Source: Hypomesus transpacificus (Eukaryota > Chordata > Actinopteri > Osmeriformes > Osmeridae). Taken from it: a stretch of 64,000 nt of DNA. The notes beneath the pieces are model-generated. The model searched no databases. It was not told the origin of the DNA and worked only from the letters and a program-made list of their open reading frames with translations. Within the stretch, counting starts at the first letter, position 1, and each line of letters opens with the position of its first letter. The stretch covers positions 509,045-573,044 of the forward strand of contig NW_025814038.1 in assembly GCF_021917145.1 (NCBI RefSeq). Reading direction: 5' to 3'. The translations under genes were made by a program, and so were the position numbers. Below are positions 1-12,500 of this stretch, piece by piece.

Positions 1-1416
1 TAGTGTTAGCTGAGTGTGAGTTTCCGGGGGATAAACTGTAAATCCATTCAATATTGTTGGCATTTGTTTTTGGCACAGAACCTTGGCACACAAACGGTGT
101 TATTTTTCTCTCCGTCATCTCAGCTGATTGTACTGTAGGCTATGTTACATTTTCGTCGACTTGTGCTAACGTTATTTCAGCTTTGGTTAGGTGTTAGGTG
201 TACTAAGCCGTTTGATGTTGAGTCTTAAATAGCCAGCGCTAGTAGTAGTCTTGTTGCTATATTTGAGGCACTGATTCACAGTCGGAAGCTAGGCTGTAGG
301 CATGCTCATCATGTGTCGATCTCTCCCCATCTCACATCTGGCAAGCTGAGGGATTATTGACTATATATAGAAGTCTTTTTGAGGGTCAAGGTCTCATTTT
401 TAACAGGAGTCAGTGACGAAGGCCTCTCAGTGACACCGGAGCAAGGTGTCCATTCCACAACTGTAATTGCGTTGTGTCTAACTCACCACCTCTGAGAATG
501 ACACTGTTTGCCTCAGACAGGATTTAGTACTACAGTCAGTGTTGAGATATTTGATGTATGCTCCAAACGTGATGCTTTATCATAATTTCAGTTAAATACT
601 CTCACGTATACCTTTAACAGATGGCATTGCCATACATTTTTAACGATCAGTTCGAGATGATTCCGAGAAGGAGGAACCGTTGGGCAGTAACAGGAAAAGT
701 TCTAAGATGATGACATCTCANNNNNNNNNNNNNNNNNNNNNNNNNNNNNNNNNNNNNNNNNNNNNNNNNNNNNNNNNNNNNNNNNNNNNNNNNNNNNNNN
801 NNNNNNNNNNNNNNNNNNNNCTCAGGATCTGGGGCGGCTTCCCGTCGTCTGAAGGAGCAGTCCAAAGAGGGCATCATCACGTTAGCATTCCTCCCACCTT
901 GTATCTCCTCCTTCAACACCGCAGACCTCCCAGCTCGGCTGGACATGCTCCTCTGCCGTGGTCCTGCTTGACGCATCCCTGCATTTGCATTTTCCGACAC
1001 GTCGCTGCCAAAAAACGCCCAGCCGGTCATGCATGAAACACACACACATGCACATATCCTGTTCTTGCTGAAATGCAAACACGTTCATTTAAGCAAAACT
1101 AAGCAGCCACACACACATACAGTGAAGCTGTGGAAATCGGCGTCAACGTTTTCTGTGTAGAAAGTGGAGGGTCAGATGGTACTCCTAGTGTGTGTAGATT
1201 AGTTATGTTTCTGTTTCCATAAATGGAAATCAAATCGTATGATAAATAAAAAATATCACTGCTATATATTCTATGATAACTCTATAAAAAACCAACTGAT
1301 GATATGAACGTCTTTTAATGAGTGTGTCTTTTTGTGCAAATAAAAAGGACAATAAAATGTGAAACGTAAAAATTGGCCAAGTTCAACGATATCAATCGAT
1401 TGTCAGCATTCCTGAA
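1..1416. other. Gene-free stretch with assembly gap
   Basis: I see no exon, RNA gene or classifiable repeat here apart from the run of 100 N at 721-820. The only open frames are short and several span the gap. Confidence 0.6.
721..820. other. Assembly gap (100 N)
   Basis: Exactly 100 unknown bases, the usual placeholder for a gap of unknown size. Confidence 0.99.
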
Positions 1417-1469
1417 ACACACACACACACACACACACACACATGCTCACACACACACACACACATATG

Positions 1470-1500
<31 letters not shown>

Positions 1501-1504
1501 ATGC

Positions 1505-1569
<65 letters not shown>

Positions 1570-1571
1570 CT

Positions 1572-1602
<31 letters not shown>

Positions 1603-1662
1603 GCTTACACACACACACACACACACACATATGCTTACACACACACACACACACACATATGC

Positions 1663-1702
<40 letters not shown>

Positions 1703-1704
1703 GC

Positions 1705-1749
<45 letters not shown>
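1417..1749. repeat. (CA)n microsatellite with regular TATGCTTA/ATGCT interruptions
   Basis: Long CA runs are broken at intervals by a recurring ATATGCTTAC or ACATGCTCAC insert, so this is a compound array of CA blocks plus a repeated linker, not simple CA. Every open frame across it codes only alternating His/Thr or Cys/Val and is an artefact. Confidence 0.95.
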
Positions 1750-1752
<3 letters not shown>

Positions 1753-4233
1753 ATGCAGACCTGACTTGTGTTCGAACTTTTTTTGTCCTTCCTTTTCCTC
1801 GATAAGAGCTTTGCCTCCACGGCTGGAGGAGGGGCGGACCTGTGTCTGCTTTCTGTCTGCAAACTCTACTTGTATGTTCGTGTGTGTGTGCGCGTGTGTT
1901 TGTGTATTTTTTGTGTGTGTTTTTGAGTGTACTGACAGGGGGAATAATAAAAGCCATATCTGCATTTCCATAAATCAGAGGAGTAAATTTGCCCTCTCAG
2001 ATGAGGAGCCCGAGAGCAAGGCTCCAGGGCCTCAACTGCCAACCCATGCGTGTGTGTGTGTGTGTTTGGGTGTGTGTGTGTTTGGGTGTGTGTTTGTGTG
2101 TGTGTGTGTGTAGGGCATCATAAGCCATAGTCTGTCACCGCAGCAACGCATCATCATCAATTCTGCATGCGGTTTATGTTTTAAACATATTGTCTTCCCC
2201 CTCCCCCCCTCACCCCTCACCCCGCTCCCTCTCCCTCCGACCCAACACCCTTACTTTATGTCCACTCCTCCATCTTTCCCCTCACACTCCCTCCATCTCC
2301 CTCCTCTATCCTCCACCTCTCCCCTCATTACACCCCCTCCTCTATCCTCCACCTCTCCCCTCACTACACCCCCTCCTCTATCCTCCACCCCCTCCTGGAA
2401 GTGGATGTCTCGACTAACGCAAACACGTCCAGATCAAACAACAATAAAGAGGGGGTTCTGCTGTACGAGCGTCCAGACGGGGAGGATCGGTTCTCATCGT
2501 CTCTCCCTCTCTCCCCCATTGTGTTTCTCTCGCAGTTCCTCCTGACAATTTCTTGGGTGATCGAAAAAGAAGGTTGCCATGGTTACTTCCGGGGCGCCCC
2601 CCCTTCCCTCCACACGTCGCGTCTGGTTAGAACGACATACTCCTCATTACCTGCAGGAGACAGGTGTCTACTGTGTAGACGATTCGGTGCGTTTTTTTTT
2701 TAATCATTCTACTCTTAAAGAGGAGCAGGAAGAGAATCAGCTACAGTAGTAGCATTGGGGGCTAAGCTTTTCCAACCCAATCCAAATGCAGTATTGCGGT
2801 TCATTACAAGGCTATGCTTTCCCAGGAACTCCTTGGGACAAAAGGACTCCTTCCTTAACCACAGATCGTGTGTGTGTGTGTGTGTGTTTGCGTGTGTGTG
2901 TACTCACGTGTGCGTGTGTGTGTGTATGTGCAGGCGTTTTCCAGTCGGTGTGGAGTGGTGAAAGCAATCCTTGGTGGTGTTTGGAGCAGCAGGCCTAAGG
3001 ATCCGCTGTGTGAAGATGAACCAGGAAGAGGAGAAGATGAGAGAGAGGCCTCTCTGTTTGTTCCCCATCTGAATAATACAACACAACGACAGCCTGCAAA
3101 CAAAAAGCATTTGTGTTGGGTGGAATGATAGGGGGGATAGAGTAGGGGCGCGGGAGAATTCTTAAATTACAGATGAGCAAAGAAGCATGTTTTAAGTGAC
3201 TCTTAAACATTGATGGGAACCAATCTAAATGGTATGGGAACGTGTGATATAATGCCACAGAGAATCAGCTCGCTGTTCGACCTCTCAGAGAAGCAGCTAG
3301 AAGCCTGGAAGCAGGAACGTCACTCCGCACCAGGCTGGGTTCCCAAACAGACTCGACACATAATTCTCACTGTTCGGATGTTTGAAACGTTCTCTCTCTT
3401 TTTTTCTTTTCTGTGAAAAAATTTTTTTCTCCCTATTTAATTGCCTAGCCAGGGGCAGGGGAACAAATGACAGCCAGATGATTGTATTCAAATTCCCAGA
3501 ATGTGATTAAACATAAATGTGTAAAGTCCCAGGGAACCTTTGGTGTAAATCATTGACAGTGGCTGTATTTTATCGCTGGAGGAATTATTCGGTTTAAGAT
3601 GCGCCCTTTTCCACATGCATCTGTTTTTCCTTTTGTAATGAAGCAACAAAAAAAAACATATAAATAACATGTAAAAAGAAAATATGTAAGCTGAATATTT
3701 CATTTCTTTGCATCCTTCCTAAATTTCATTGAACGAATGACGGCTTTTGCATCCTAAAAGTGGGGTATGAATTTTTCAGACAGTTTAATAATTAAGTCAA
3801 GAGTGTTTGGGGTGGCATTGCCCTGACAAACGAATCTGTACAAAGAAAGAAGCAGGTCTGAAAGGGACATTATAAATTGATTATTTTATCAGCAGCTATT
3901 TATTATTAACACAAAGAGGAGCCATTAACACAAAGAGGCTGTGGAGAGGACGGACTGTGAATATTAAGGTCAGAAAGTGTGCTTCACTGCAGAAAGAATA
4001 CTGTCAGGAAAATGTGAGTGATACAAAACAGACATCACATTTCAGATTCTTCTGATGAATCCAGTGAGGCAAGACGATCTGCATACAGAATGTGGCAGGT
4101 GTGACAGGCAGGCAGACAGGCAGGCAGGCAGACAGGCAGGCAAATGGACAGATAGATGGACGGATGGACAGTTCCTCTGTCTCTTCCAGCTCGGCTCGTC
4201 ACTCTCAAAGCTGCTTCACAGACCGAGCAAAAG
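1750..4233. other. Gene-free stretch with TG and pyrimidine-rich tracts
   Basis: TG-rich tracts lie at about 1880-1925, 2048-2111 and 2868-2930. A CT-rich tract lies at 2200-2395 and holds a repeated CTCCTCTATCCTCCACC unit. The rest is AT-rich DNA without recognisable exons. Confidence 0.5.
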
Positions 4234-4378
4234 AAAGGAAGGGAGAGAGAGAGAGAGAGAGAGAGGGGGAGAAAGAGAGAGAGAGAGAGAGAGATGGAGA
4301 GAGGGAGAGAGAGAGAGAGAGGGAGAGAGAGAGAGAGAGAGGGAGAGAGAGAGAGAGAGAGGGAGAGAGAGAGAGAGA
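4234..4378. repeat. (GA)n microsatellite
   Basis: Almost pure GAGAGA with GGGA interruptions. A short CAGG/CAGA run precedes it at about 4097-4143. Confidence 0.95.
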
Positions 4379-4496
4379 ATTAGAGCGGGCATTAGCACAC
4401 CGTCTGTGATGGAGGGAAGAAAGAAAGAGAAAGAAACAGAGAAGGACCCCCTACCATTCTCCCCCTCTCCCCCAAACCTGTCTCTTTGTCAGTTCC

Positions 4497-4512
4497 CCCC
4501 CCCCCCCCCCCC
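4497..4512. repeat. Poly-C tract
   Basis: Uninterrupted C homopolymer. A second, longer one lies at 4685-4715. Lengths of such tracts are often unreliable in assemblies. Confidence 0.9.
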
Positions 4513-4681
4513 TACGAGGAGACACAGTTGATGGCCTTTATGAAAATATCATAAATTCAATCAGGGTCTGCAAATTTCATGAGCCGGCCATAGTCCTCTT
4601 GAATTTCTTAACGGGGTGTCAAAACAATCAGGCCTGTGACGTTTGACACTGTGCACTGAATCATGAATCCAGGGGCTCAGT

Positions 4682-4684
<3 letters not shown>

Positions 4685-4715
<31 letters not shown>
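4685..4715. repeat. Poly-C tract
   Basis: About 31 consecutive C. Nothing coding lies around it. Confidence 0.9.
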
Positions 4716-5156
4716 TTCAACCCTAACCCCCCCCCCATCCATATTACCAGATTCATGCACGCTTATCTCCGGCTTCCAAACCCAGGCTCTCCCATCCCTG
4801 CCCAAACCTGAGAGTCTGAATAGAGAAGAGGGATCCTGTCTACCACTGTGAGGTGTGTCTCCTGGTAGAGATTGCATGAGAGGATCAAACAGGGGCGTTT
4901 CTCCTGCGACACGTAGCGCCACCATCACCGATTAAGTGGTGGTGAGAATACCTGAACAGTGGAGGTTTCTGTTTGGAATCCGCCCTCGGCCCTTTGCTGT
5001 TAATTGTCCTCTCTCTCTTTCCTGGTTCACTTCACGTAAACAATCTGTCTAATAAAGCATGACAAATTCCAACGTTTAGGTGCTTTAAGGTAACTATGAA
5101 CACTCCTTGCTGCGCACCTGCACACTAGATTAGAACAAATAGAAATTCATATAGGG

Positions 5157-5341
5157 AGTCAGGTGGCTGAACGGTGAGGGAATCAGGCTGGTAATCTGAA
5201 CACGCCAGTTCGAGCCAAAATGACGTTGTGTCCTTGGGCAAGGCACTTCACCCTACTTGCCTCGGGGGGGAATGTCCCTGTAGTTACTGTAAGTCGCTCT
5301 GGATAAGAGCGTCTGCTAAATGACTAAATCTAAATGTAAAT
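5157..5341 (+). mobile_element. tRNA-derived SINE, full length
   Basis: The head GTCAGGTGGCTGAACGGTGA resembles a class II (Leu/Ser-type) tRNA A box, and a degenerate B box (CCAGTTCGAGCC) follows. The body has the CTTGGGCAAGGCACTTCACC segment and the tail GTCGCTCTGGATAAGAGC then GTCTGCTAAATGACTAAAT. Other members of the family lie at 20.0, 24.5, 28.2, 28.6, 29.4, 29.6 and 54.0 kb. Confidence 0.9.
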
Positions 5342-6225
5342 ATAGGACTGTGGACAGGAACCTGTATTAGTGAGCATGTTGTCTGGCACGTTAACTATGC
5401 AAATGATTGTGGATGATTAGGATATTTAAAGGCACAGTTCGCAAAACAATTGTCCCTAAATAGCCAGTGGGAGTTTTTAGTTGTCGTTTTTTTTCCATCT
5501 TTACAATTGATTCATTGTAATATTGTCACCTCACTTATACAGCGTGTCCAGACTACTTTACACTGGATAGGAGACTGGCTGTGCCCAAGTGCCGTTTCAT
5601 TATCATCTCCCTCACACGTCACTATTCCGTCTCAACATACAATAGCGAAGCCGAAAGAGACACAGACTTTTTTTAATTTACACCGTGTCCTCGGTGCACA
5701 GAACCCTGGGTAATATGAACGGATGTGCCTGGAGGGTAGAGTGTCCTCTGTGACTAAAACACTCTCTTCACTCATCCAAAAGAACCCATTAAAATTTCAA
5801 ATGAAGGCAAATAACCTTAAATGAGGAATAATTGCCCTAAATCAAAATTCAATTACCATTAAACACTGACGAATCGCTGATTGAAAATTGGTGAATTATT
5901 TCTTTGACAATGTCTCTCCAAAAATTCTTGGAAAAATGAATATGTGGTTCTTGATAAGTGGGACTGATTGAACAAAAAAAATCATTTCAGAGATTATGAT
6001 GAAAGCAGACAATTAAAGGTCCCCTTCGAGGCAATTATACATATGTCAATCAATTTGCTTTTTGAGACTAAATTAAAATAATTCACAGATCTTGGGCACA
6101 TTCCTGCTGTGGCGATTGCATTATTCTAATAACATATACTATGAACCTGCACATTCATTACAGTTACAGTAACTTAGATACACGTACATCAACAGACCGA
6201 CAGACTGAAAGACAGATACAGACGG

Positions 6226-6300
6226 AGGGATGGATGAATGGATAGATGGATGGATGAATGGATGGATGAGTGGATAATGGATAGATGGGTAGTAGGACGG
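6226..6300. repeat. (GGAT)n microsatellite
   Basis: Imperfect GGAT/GAAT/GATA tetranucleotide run. Confidence 0.9.
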
Positions 6301-7211
6301 ATGGACAGATGGATTCCCAGTTGGTATTCCCAGGGTGTCCTCGCGGCAGAGGTAACAGAGGAGGGGAACGGGCAATGGAGGAGTGTGCACCAGGGGGAGA
6401 GCTGGAGGAGAGGGGGGGGCACCTCCCCAGAGGAGAGGGGAGGGGGGGCACCTCCCCAGAGGAGAGAGGGCTCGTGGGGTCCCGCCTCAGAGATTCAAGG
6501 TGACCCCCCAGAGAACACAACTCTCACAGGGCAATACAGACATCCCCAGTGCATGAGCCCAGTGTGTGTGTGTGTATGTGTGTGTGTTCTAGCCTACTTG
6601 CAGGATGCCAAACAGCTCCTTCTACTTGTACATTAGCGTGGTCGTCCCCTTCAAGGGTTAGGGTTAGTGTGTGTGTGTGACTTGTCCCCCCTCAAGGCAC
6701 AATCAGACATACCAACAATCTTATTCAAACCAAAAGACCTCAAAACCAGAATTACATTTTGGTTTCTGGATTCACTGCAGGGTTGAGATATTTGTCCTCC
6801 CCGGCTTGGAAACGATGTCGAAAGCTGCTTTCCCTTCCTTCTACCCAGGGGGAATGAGCTGTAGCTGGCTCGCCAGCAGTCTGGAGGCCATCTCTGTGGG
6901 ATATCTGCTTTCAGAGTCCGAGTTTAAGTGGAACGTGGTGACAGGGAGCCATCTGTTGTGTCAAAATACCAAACATTCCTAAATACCAATTGGTGGAGTA
7001 TTTCAGATTGAAAGGAGTATCCTAAAGACTAATTCAAAAAAAGTTGATAATATATGCACTATATACACTATCAAAAAACAAGGATTATTGATAGTCACCC
7101 ATACACGATACAAACCATATACAATACAACTCAACTGTTTCTGACCTGCAGTAGACCTTTAGTGTTGCACCACAAGGTGGAGACATAGCCTAGCTGCAGT
7201 ACTCATGACTT

Positions 7212-7226
7212 ACACCAGGGGGCAGC
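7212..7226. promoter_or_regulatory. Candidate CTCF site
   Basis: ACACCAGGGGGCAGC agrees with the vertebrate CTCF core (CCASYAGRKGGCRS) at all but one position. A second candidate, CCAGCAGGGGGCCC, lies at 8735-8748. Both are motif matches only, and chance matches are expected at some rate. Confidence 0.3.
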
Positions 7227-8417
7227 AAACACCATGAGAGATCCAGAAACTTGGATCTCAGATATTCCAATAAGAAGTTTACAGCTTTTCACAGACCACA
7301 CATACGAAGATGTATCTACACTTTGACTTAAGTCAGGTTAAGATCATATTTTCTCATGGCCCAGACTACAGAAAGAGACCATAACTAGAGTTTCACTCCC
7401 CGAGCCCAGCTTTCATAACCTCCTTCCCTCCAGAAAATGCCACAGCGACTAGTTTGAAGAGGCCACTTTCTCTCTCCATCTCCCTTTCTTCCTCCTCCCC
7501 CCTCTATCTCCCTCTCTCCTCCCCCCCTCTCAGAGAGGGTGTCAGACTCCTTGCGTGAGAACATTACACTAGTCCAGTGGATAGTGATATTGTATTTCTC
7601 TATATTCCTTCCCTTCCCTTTAATCCTTCTTTCAGGCTGGCAAACAGGGACAGCTTAGGTTTCACTGCAGGATTCACACAGTCAGAGACTATCAGTTCCT
7701 TCAGTGTTGTCTACCTCTGGCTGAATAATGGTTTAGAGTTGCATTAAGGTAATGTTCCTTTACTCGGCTTCCTAAGTGGAGATTGTTTTGGGGGGGAAAC
7801 AAGCACTGGAGGATGAGTGAACTAAAGGGTTGCAGACTGGTGAGAATGTACTGTGCTGAAGTCTTAGGCGCCAAATATAGTTTATACGAATATTGCCTTA
7901 ACTATAAAACATTTTGTCTTCTGTATTTGTGCAGTTGTATAAAAGTGCAACTTTAAAAAAACTTTGGTTTCGTCTTTTCATTTGATTATTTCTAAAAGCA
8001 TTTGACTTTTTAAATTCCTGCTGAAGACTTTTGCACAGGCCTGCACTTAAACACTTTCCATCAAAAAACAATAACAAACCTCTCCCCATTCCGCACTAGG
8101 ATCCGATAATTCCCATAGCAACGGCGGCTCCCAAAGATACTTTATTGGATAAGGGCTCTCCATGGCGACAGCGATAACCCTTCTGCAACAGGGTAGACAA
8201 CTCTCTGAACTAAGAACTGCCCCTGATATTCTCTCTACCTTCAGACGAGGCACAGGTAGTTTCTGTTCCAGTTTGATCAACCTGTTTCCAGTTGAGATGA
8301 TCTGGATGATTTAGTTGAGTTCTGCTTGTACTCACCTCAGTGTGCTCCGACAACGGCCATGTTTACATTACAGCAACCAATGAGAGAAGGATGGCTATGC
8401 TTTTAAGGACATAGACT

Positions 8418-8602
8418 GAGAAAACAGAGAGAGGGAGGAGAGAGAGAGGGATAGAAGGAGGGAGGAGAGAGAGAGGGATAGAAGGAGAGAGAGACAGAGA
8501 GAGGGAGACAGACAGAGAGAGGGAGAGAGAAGGAGAGAGAAACAGAGCGGGAGAGAGGAGGAGAGAGAGACAGAGGGGGAGGGAGAGAGGGGGAGCGAGG
8601 AG
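8418..8602. repeat. GA-rich microsatellite
   Basis: GAGAGA tract with a duplicated GGGATAGAAGGAG unit. Reverse-strand open frames here are low-complexity Ser/Leu/Pro and are not genes. Confidence 0.9.
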
Positions 8603-9533
8603 TGATGTGGGATGCTGGTGTTGACGTGATGCATTGTGGGAACACACCGTCTCAGGGGAGCGACTGATGAGGGTGAAGAAAAGGGAAGGCAAACACAAAC
8701 ATGACTGACACGCTAACCGCAGTCCACGCTGCTGCCAGCAGGGGGCCCCACCAGTGACAGGTCCCTGAGATATAAGGAGCAGTGAAGCTAATCAACACGT
8801 CAATATAAATTATACTGGTGACATTTTGGTACATAGAGAAAAGCTTGTTAGTAAGTTACCGTCAGATGGTCACAAAATGTACCAAGCTGCTCCATAACAA
8901 GTAAAAGAACCAAGCTTTCGACTTTCTTGTGATGAACATATATTCGATGATTTAAATGGCTACTTAGTTTAAAATAATTTAATACATGGTCATATCTTAG
9001 CCATCTACGTCTAATATAATTCACATCATAGTATAAAGTACTTTTTTTTTCAGTTGACCTTTAGATCAGCCATGGCTGAGGATTGAATCAATTAGTAAAA
9101 CTCCTGGATCAACAAAATAACCGACACTTCTTAGTCACAAACTTTGTTAGTCCCCAGTCCAGCCAGTGTCTTTGAGGGATGGCTCATGCCCCACCCTCTG
9201 GCTGAGGTGGCTGTCAGCAGGTGAGTGAAGAGAAGCTCATCCAGTCCATCTCTTTATTCAGAGCACACTGCACAACGTGGCCATCTTACCGAGAGTTAAA
9301 ACCTTGTTTTTAGATTTTAAATCGAGTTGGGCTCGTTTCTAGTAAAAACAATGAATTTTCTGACTTAAGTGAAGTAAAATACATTATTTTCAAGCTTATC
9401 AATCTATGACTGGCCCACAGATTCAGACAGCGACTGACTGCTATTACGGGATAGTGTTGGATGGTTGTCATGGAACCTGGTTGCCGTGGGCATATCCAAT
9501 GCTACTTGGGGACCTGCCTTTGGCAGTGTATCC

Positions 9534-12500
9534 TTAAAGAGAGTGAACAGCACTGTGCTGTCTTTTTAGTTGACTAGGAACTACATTTCCCAGAAAGCCC
9601 TGCTCTCCAAAGCTGCTGTGATTAGTGTTCATGCCAGTGATGACACGTTCCTCACTCTCATAGCACACCTCAGTAGGCCCATTGATGCCCTGGTTGCCAG
9701 GTAACACAGAACTCTGGGAGTGGAATAATGACCCACCCACAAAGCTCTGATTGGAGGGGAGGAGTGCGCAGAAAGCACTGATTGGCTCAACACCCCTCTG
9801 TTCTAAACAGCGCGAACAGTCACGATTGTTATTCTCTTTCCTAAGAGCTTCCTCCACATAGGAGAAAACATCGTTGGCTAGCATGTCGCTCCGCTCTCTG
9901 GAAAACTCCTCCTTTTCCACCTTTATCCTGAGGAGGGCGCTCTCCCAGTCCCTCAGCTCAGTCTCCTGCACATCCAGGCCCTCCAGCCTCCCTCCGTCCC
10001 CCATCTCCCCCAGGATCTCCCCCAGGGAGTCCAACATGGCCAGGGCTGCGAGGCCCCCGGGCCTTGCCCTCTGGGGGTCCTGGAGCTCCCCAGGTACACT
10101 GAGGAGGGCATAGCTGTCCGTGAAGGCTCGCTCCAGGGAGAGGTGTGGATCCCAGGCTGGGTCCGGGTCCGACGGCCGGGACTCCTGCGACTGGGTGTAA
10201 ACAGAACGGTCCTGTTTCAGGAGGGAACCGAGCAGAGAGCCAGGGTCATGGGACGTCTCCCCGGGGGCTTGTGTGGGGGCTGGAGGGCTGGAGCCGGAGG
10301 GAGCGGGGAGGGAGGGGGTCTCCAGGGAGGAACAGGACTCGTACAGGAGCGCCTCTCCCGTGGCGAAGTTAAAGGGCTGCTGCAGCCTCCTCCGACGAAG
10401 GTGTTCTTCCCCCTCCTCGTTCCTGGGGTAAAAAACACGAGAAGGTGAGCACCTCGCACGACGCGGAGACGCGAGGAACCCGTAGCGACGAGGCACAGAC
10501 TCACGTGAGGACTTTCTCTCGGACCACGATGAAGTCCGGTTTACCGTCTTTGAAGACCACCCTGGCGTGGGCCTGGACCCAGATCCACACGCCGGGCTTG
10601 GACAGCAGCCTGAAGACCGTCAGGCCGCTCTCTCCCGTCTTGATCACTGGGCAGAGAGGAGAGAGCAGGACATTGGAAGGAGAAAGGAGTCAGGATCGCT
10701 TCTCAAAATGGGGAAAACATTATTTTTTTTCAGGACTTGGAAGTGGAGGAGTTCAGGGGTTGAGCAGATGAATGAGTAGAAGAGCTGAGATACTGACTCT
10801 TGAGGTGGATGTCGGCACAGTACATCATATCGGCAGCGTGGATGAACTCATAACCAGAGCCTCTAGTCACCAGCTCGACTTCCGAATAACCCAGGACCAC
10901 CCTCCCTCTGTAGGGGAACACACAAACACACACGGTGATCCTGAGAAAACGTACCGCCAAGACACAGAGCCTGTATTGTGTCAGGTTTAAAAAAAGAGAC
11001 ACCTGTCTTTGGTTGGTACCTGGTGTCTATGCTCGTGGGGGCAAAGTCCATCTTGTGTTTGGTCTGGAAGACTATGGTCTTGGTGCGGATCTCCATGACC
11101 GAGGGGGGCAACAGGGGGGTGGCGATGGCAAAGAGGGCCAACTGGGGCTGGCTGGCGGTCCCACCATCCCTCATCTGACCCCCAACATCCACATACTTCA
11201 AACGCCCCTCGAAGTTCAGAGGCTGGAGGGAAAAGAACACACACACACACACACACAGGTTAACCCACCGACACACACACTAAACAGGTGTTTCAATCTT
11301 GATCACCACCGCCTGGGCAGCTCACAGGGAGCTTTAGGCTGTGTGTTCCTCCTCACCAGGAACCCTGACGAGTTGTCGTGGAGACAGCGGAAGCGGCAGC
11401 AGAAGGTGCGCTCCAGGAAGGAGGAGTTCTCCGGAGGGATGTGTCGCGGCAGGAAGCTCCCGCTGGCGTCCGGACGGCCGGCTGGAGGAGACAGAAGAGG
11501 CCCCAGTCACGGACGCGTCTGTTTACAGACGAACGTACGAGTCTAACAATGCTGCACTGTTTTTCGGAAGTCTGGAAATACCAATAACTATGTTTTGAAC
11601 TTCAAGTCGATTTTTTCAGTACAAGGCACCATCCCAGACAAAGACCCTGATTCCTTCTCACCACTGCATCACTTATCACTCTGATTGTGTGTCTTGTGTA
11701 ATGTGTCATGTGTCTTGTGTAATGTGTCTACAGTAATGTGTCTACAGTCATGTGTCTACAGTAATGTGTCTACAGTAATGTGACTACAGTAATGTGTCTA
11801 GTGTCATGTGTCTACAGTAATGTGTCTAGTGTCTAGAGTCATGAGTCTACAGTAATGTGTCTACAGTAATGTGACTACAGTAATGTGTCTAGTGTCTAGT
11901 GTCATGTGTGTATAGTAATGTGTGTACAGTAATGTCTCTACAGTAATGTGTGTACAGTAATGTGTCTAGTGTCATGTGTCTAGTGTCATGTGTCTAGTGT
12001 CATGTGTCTAGCAGGAAGTGCTTCCCACCCCCTGCTGGGAAGGCCTGGTTGGGGTTGAAGAAGAAATGGAGCTGGCATCTGAACATGTCCCGGTCGTCCA
12101 CATGGATGAGGTCATACACACTCTGGTGGGCGACATCAGACTGGAGACCGGAGAGGATAGAGGGATGAAGGAGAACAGGAGAGGATAGAGATAGGAAGGA
12201 GAACAGGATAGGATAGAGAGATGAAGGAGAACAGGAGAGGATAGAGAGATGAAGGAGAACAGGAGAGGATAGAGAGATGAAGGAGAACAGGAGAGGATAG
12301 AGAGATGAAGGAGAACAGGAGAGGATAGAGAGATGAAGGAGAACAGGAGAGGATAGAGAGATGAAGGAGAACAGGAGAGGATAGAGGGATGAAGGAGAAC
12401 AGAGGGAAGGAGAGGGGTGGTGAATAACAGACAGGTGTATGATAACTGACATTTCAAAGACACGTATAAATGTTCTCGCCAAATGACTGAGCGATGACTA

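Larger units (their letters stand above)
5342..9533. other. Gene-free stretch downstream of the AHR gene
   Basis: No exons recognised on either strand. It holds a GATG/GGAT microsatellite (6226-6300), a GA-rich tract (8418-8602), a G-rich tandem repeat of about 30 bp (6415-6470) and two CTCF-like motifs. Some of it may be the 3' UTR of the AHR gene, whose stop codon lies at 9534-9536. Confidence 0.45.

Noticed and set aside
1373-2113. Long open frames of His-Thr or Cys-Val repeats
   Set aside because: Products of the CA microsatellite in all frames; no gene features.
6655-6668. Telomere-like GGGTTAGGGTTAG
   Set aside because: Only about two units; too short to be an interstitial telomere. 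A similar short run at 37449-37460 is equally minor.
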